This document shows, piece by piece, positions 63,997-64,000 of a stretch of DNA of 64,000 bases. The notes under the pieces are model-generated. The model worked only from the letters and a program-made list of their open reading frames with translations, had not been told where the DNA came from and did not search any database. How positions within the stretch are numbered: position 1 is the stretch's first letter; each line of letters opens with the position of its first letter. Both the position numbers and the translations under genes were made by a program. Source of the stretch: Hanamia caeni (GTDB lineage: Bacteria > Bacteroidota > Bacteroidia > Chitinophagales > Chitinophagaceae); contig NZ_RJJR01000002.1 in the NCBI RefSeq assembly GCF_003721595.1, positions 310,001 to 374,000 on the forward strand, read 5' to 3'.

Positions 63997-64000
63997 ACCA

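Overview
The window looks like chromosomal DNA from a Bacteroidota bacterium, most likely of the Chitinophagaceae type. The evidence is an AT-rich genome, Bacteroidota-type promoters (TAnnTTTG at -7, sometimes with TTTG about 20 nt upstream), few Shine-Dalgarno sites, an ECF sigma/anti-sigma pair, a 7TM sensor kinase with a LuxR-type regulator, TonB-dependent receptors, and DUF1080/PmoA-like/Gfo-Idh-MocA sugar genes. The taxonomic call is inference; no rRNA gene is present.

Layout. 0-8 kb: sigma/anti-sigma/outer-membrane protein operon, kbl, a DUF433-DUF5615 toxin-antitoxin pair whose toxin has an in-frame stop, lutB, and an unusual flavin-oxidase-like/UbiA fusion. 8-14.5 kb: a four-gene minus-strand cluster (Gfo/Idh/MocA oxidoreductase, PmoA-like protein, esterase-DUF1080 fusion, esterase), probably for modified or keto-sugar glycosides. 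14.9-16.6 kb: three small genes. 16.8-24.7 kb: five minus-strand genes in the order membrane protein, patatin phospholipase, cytosolic M19-like metallohydrolase, TIR protein, KGGVGR-type ATPase fused to TIR. This is the best candidate in the window for an undescribed conflict or signalling system. 25-27.6 kb: a convergent two-component pair whose stop codons share one TTATAA.

28.2-33.6 kb: a decayed mobilizable element bounded by a 17-bp direct repeat. It has a truncated integrase, a helix-turn-helix protein, a frameshifted primase, a likely oriT hairpin, a frameshifted MobC, a relaxase broken by a 20-bp tandem duplication plus a second frameshift, and two intact genes, a membrane coiled-coil protein and a Fic protein. 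tRNA-Ser lies just outside. 33.9-46.9 kb: an L-arabinose/arabinan operon (aldose epimerase, HAD phosphatase, GH51, araB, araD, GH27, GH127, araA, sodium:sugar symporter, small membrane protein) with no local regulator or SusC/D pair. 47-53.4 kb: DinB, a phosphoesterase lipoprotein and the 2-methylcitrate genes prpB-prpC and prpD, separated by a PIN toxin-antitoxin pair.

54.4-58.7 kb: aldo/keto reductase, alpha/beta hydrolase, AhpD-like protein, and a DGPF (YCII) protein with its ECF42-type sigma factor. 58.7-64 kb: tRNA-Arg, MarC, a cobalamin-riboswitch-controlled BtuB-like receptor and a second TonB-dependent receptor.

All calls come from reading the sequence and from family knowledge. No database search was run.
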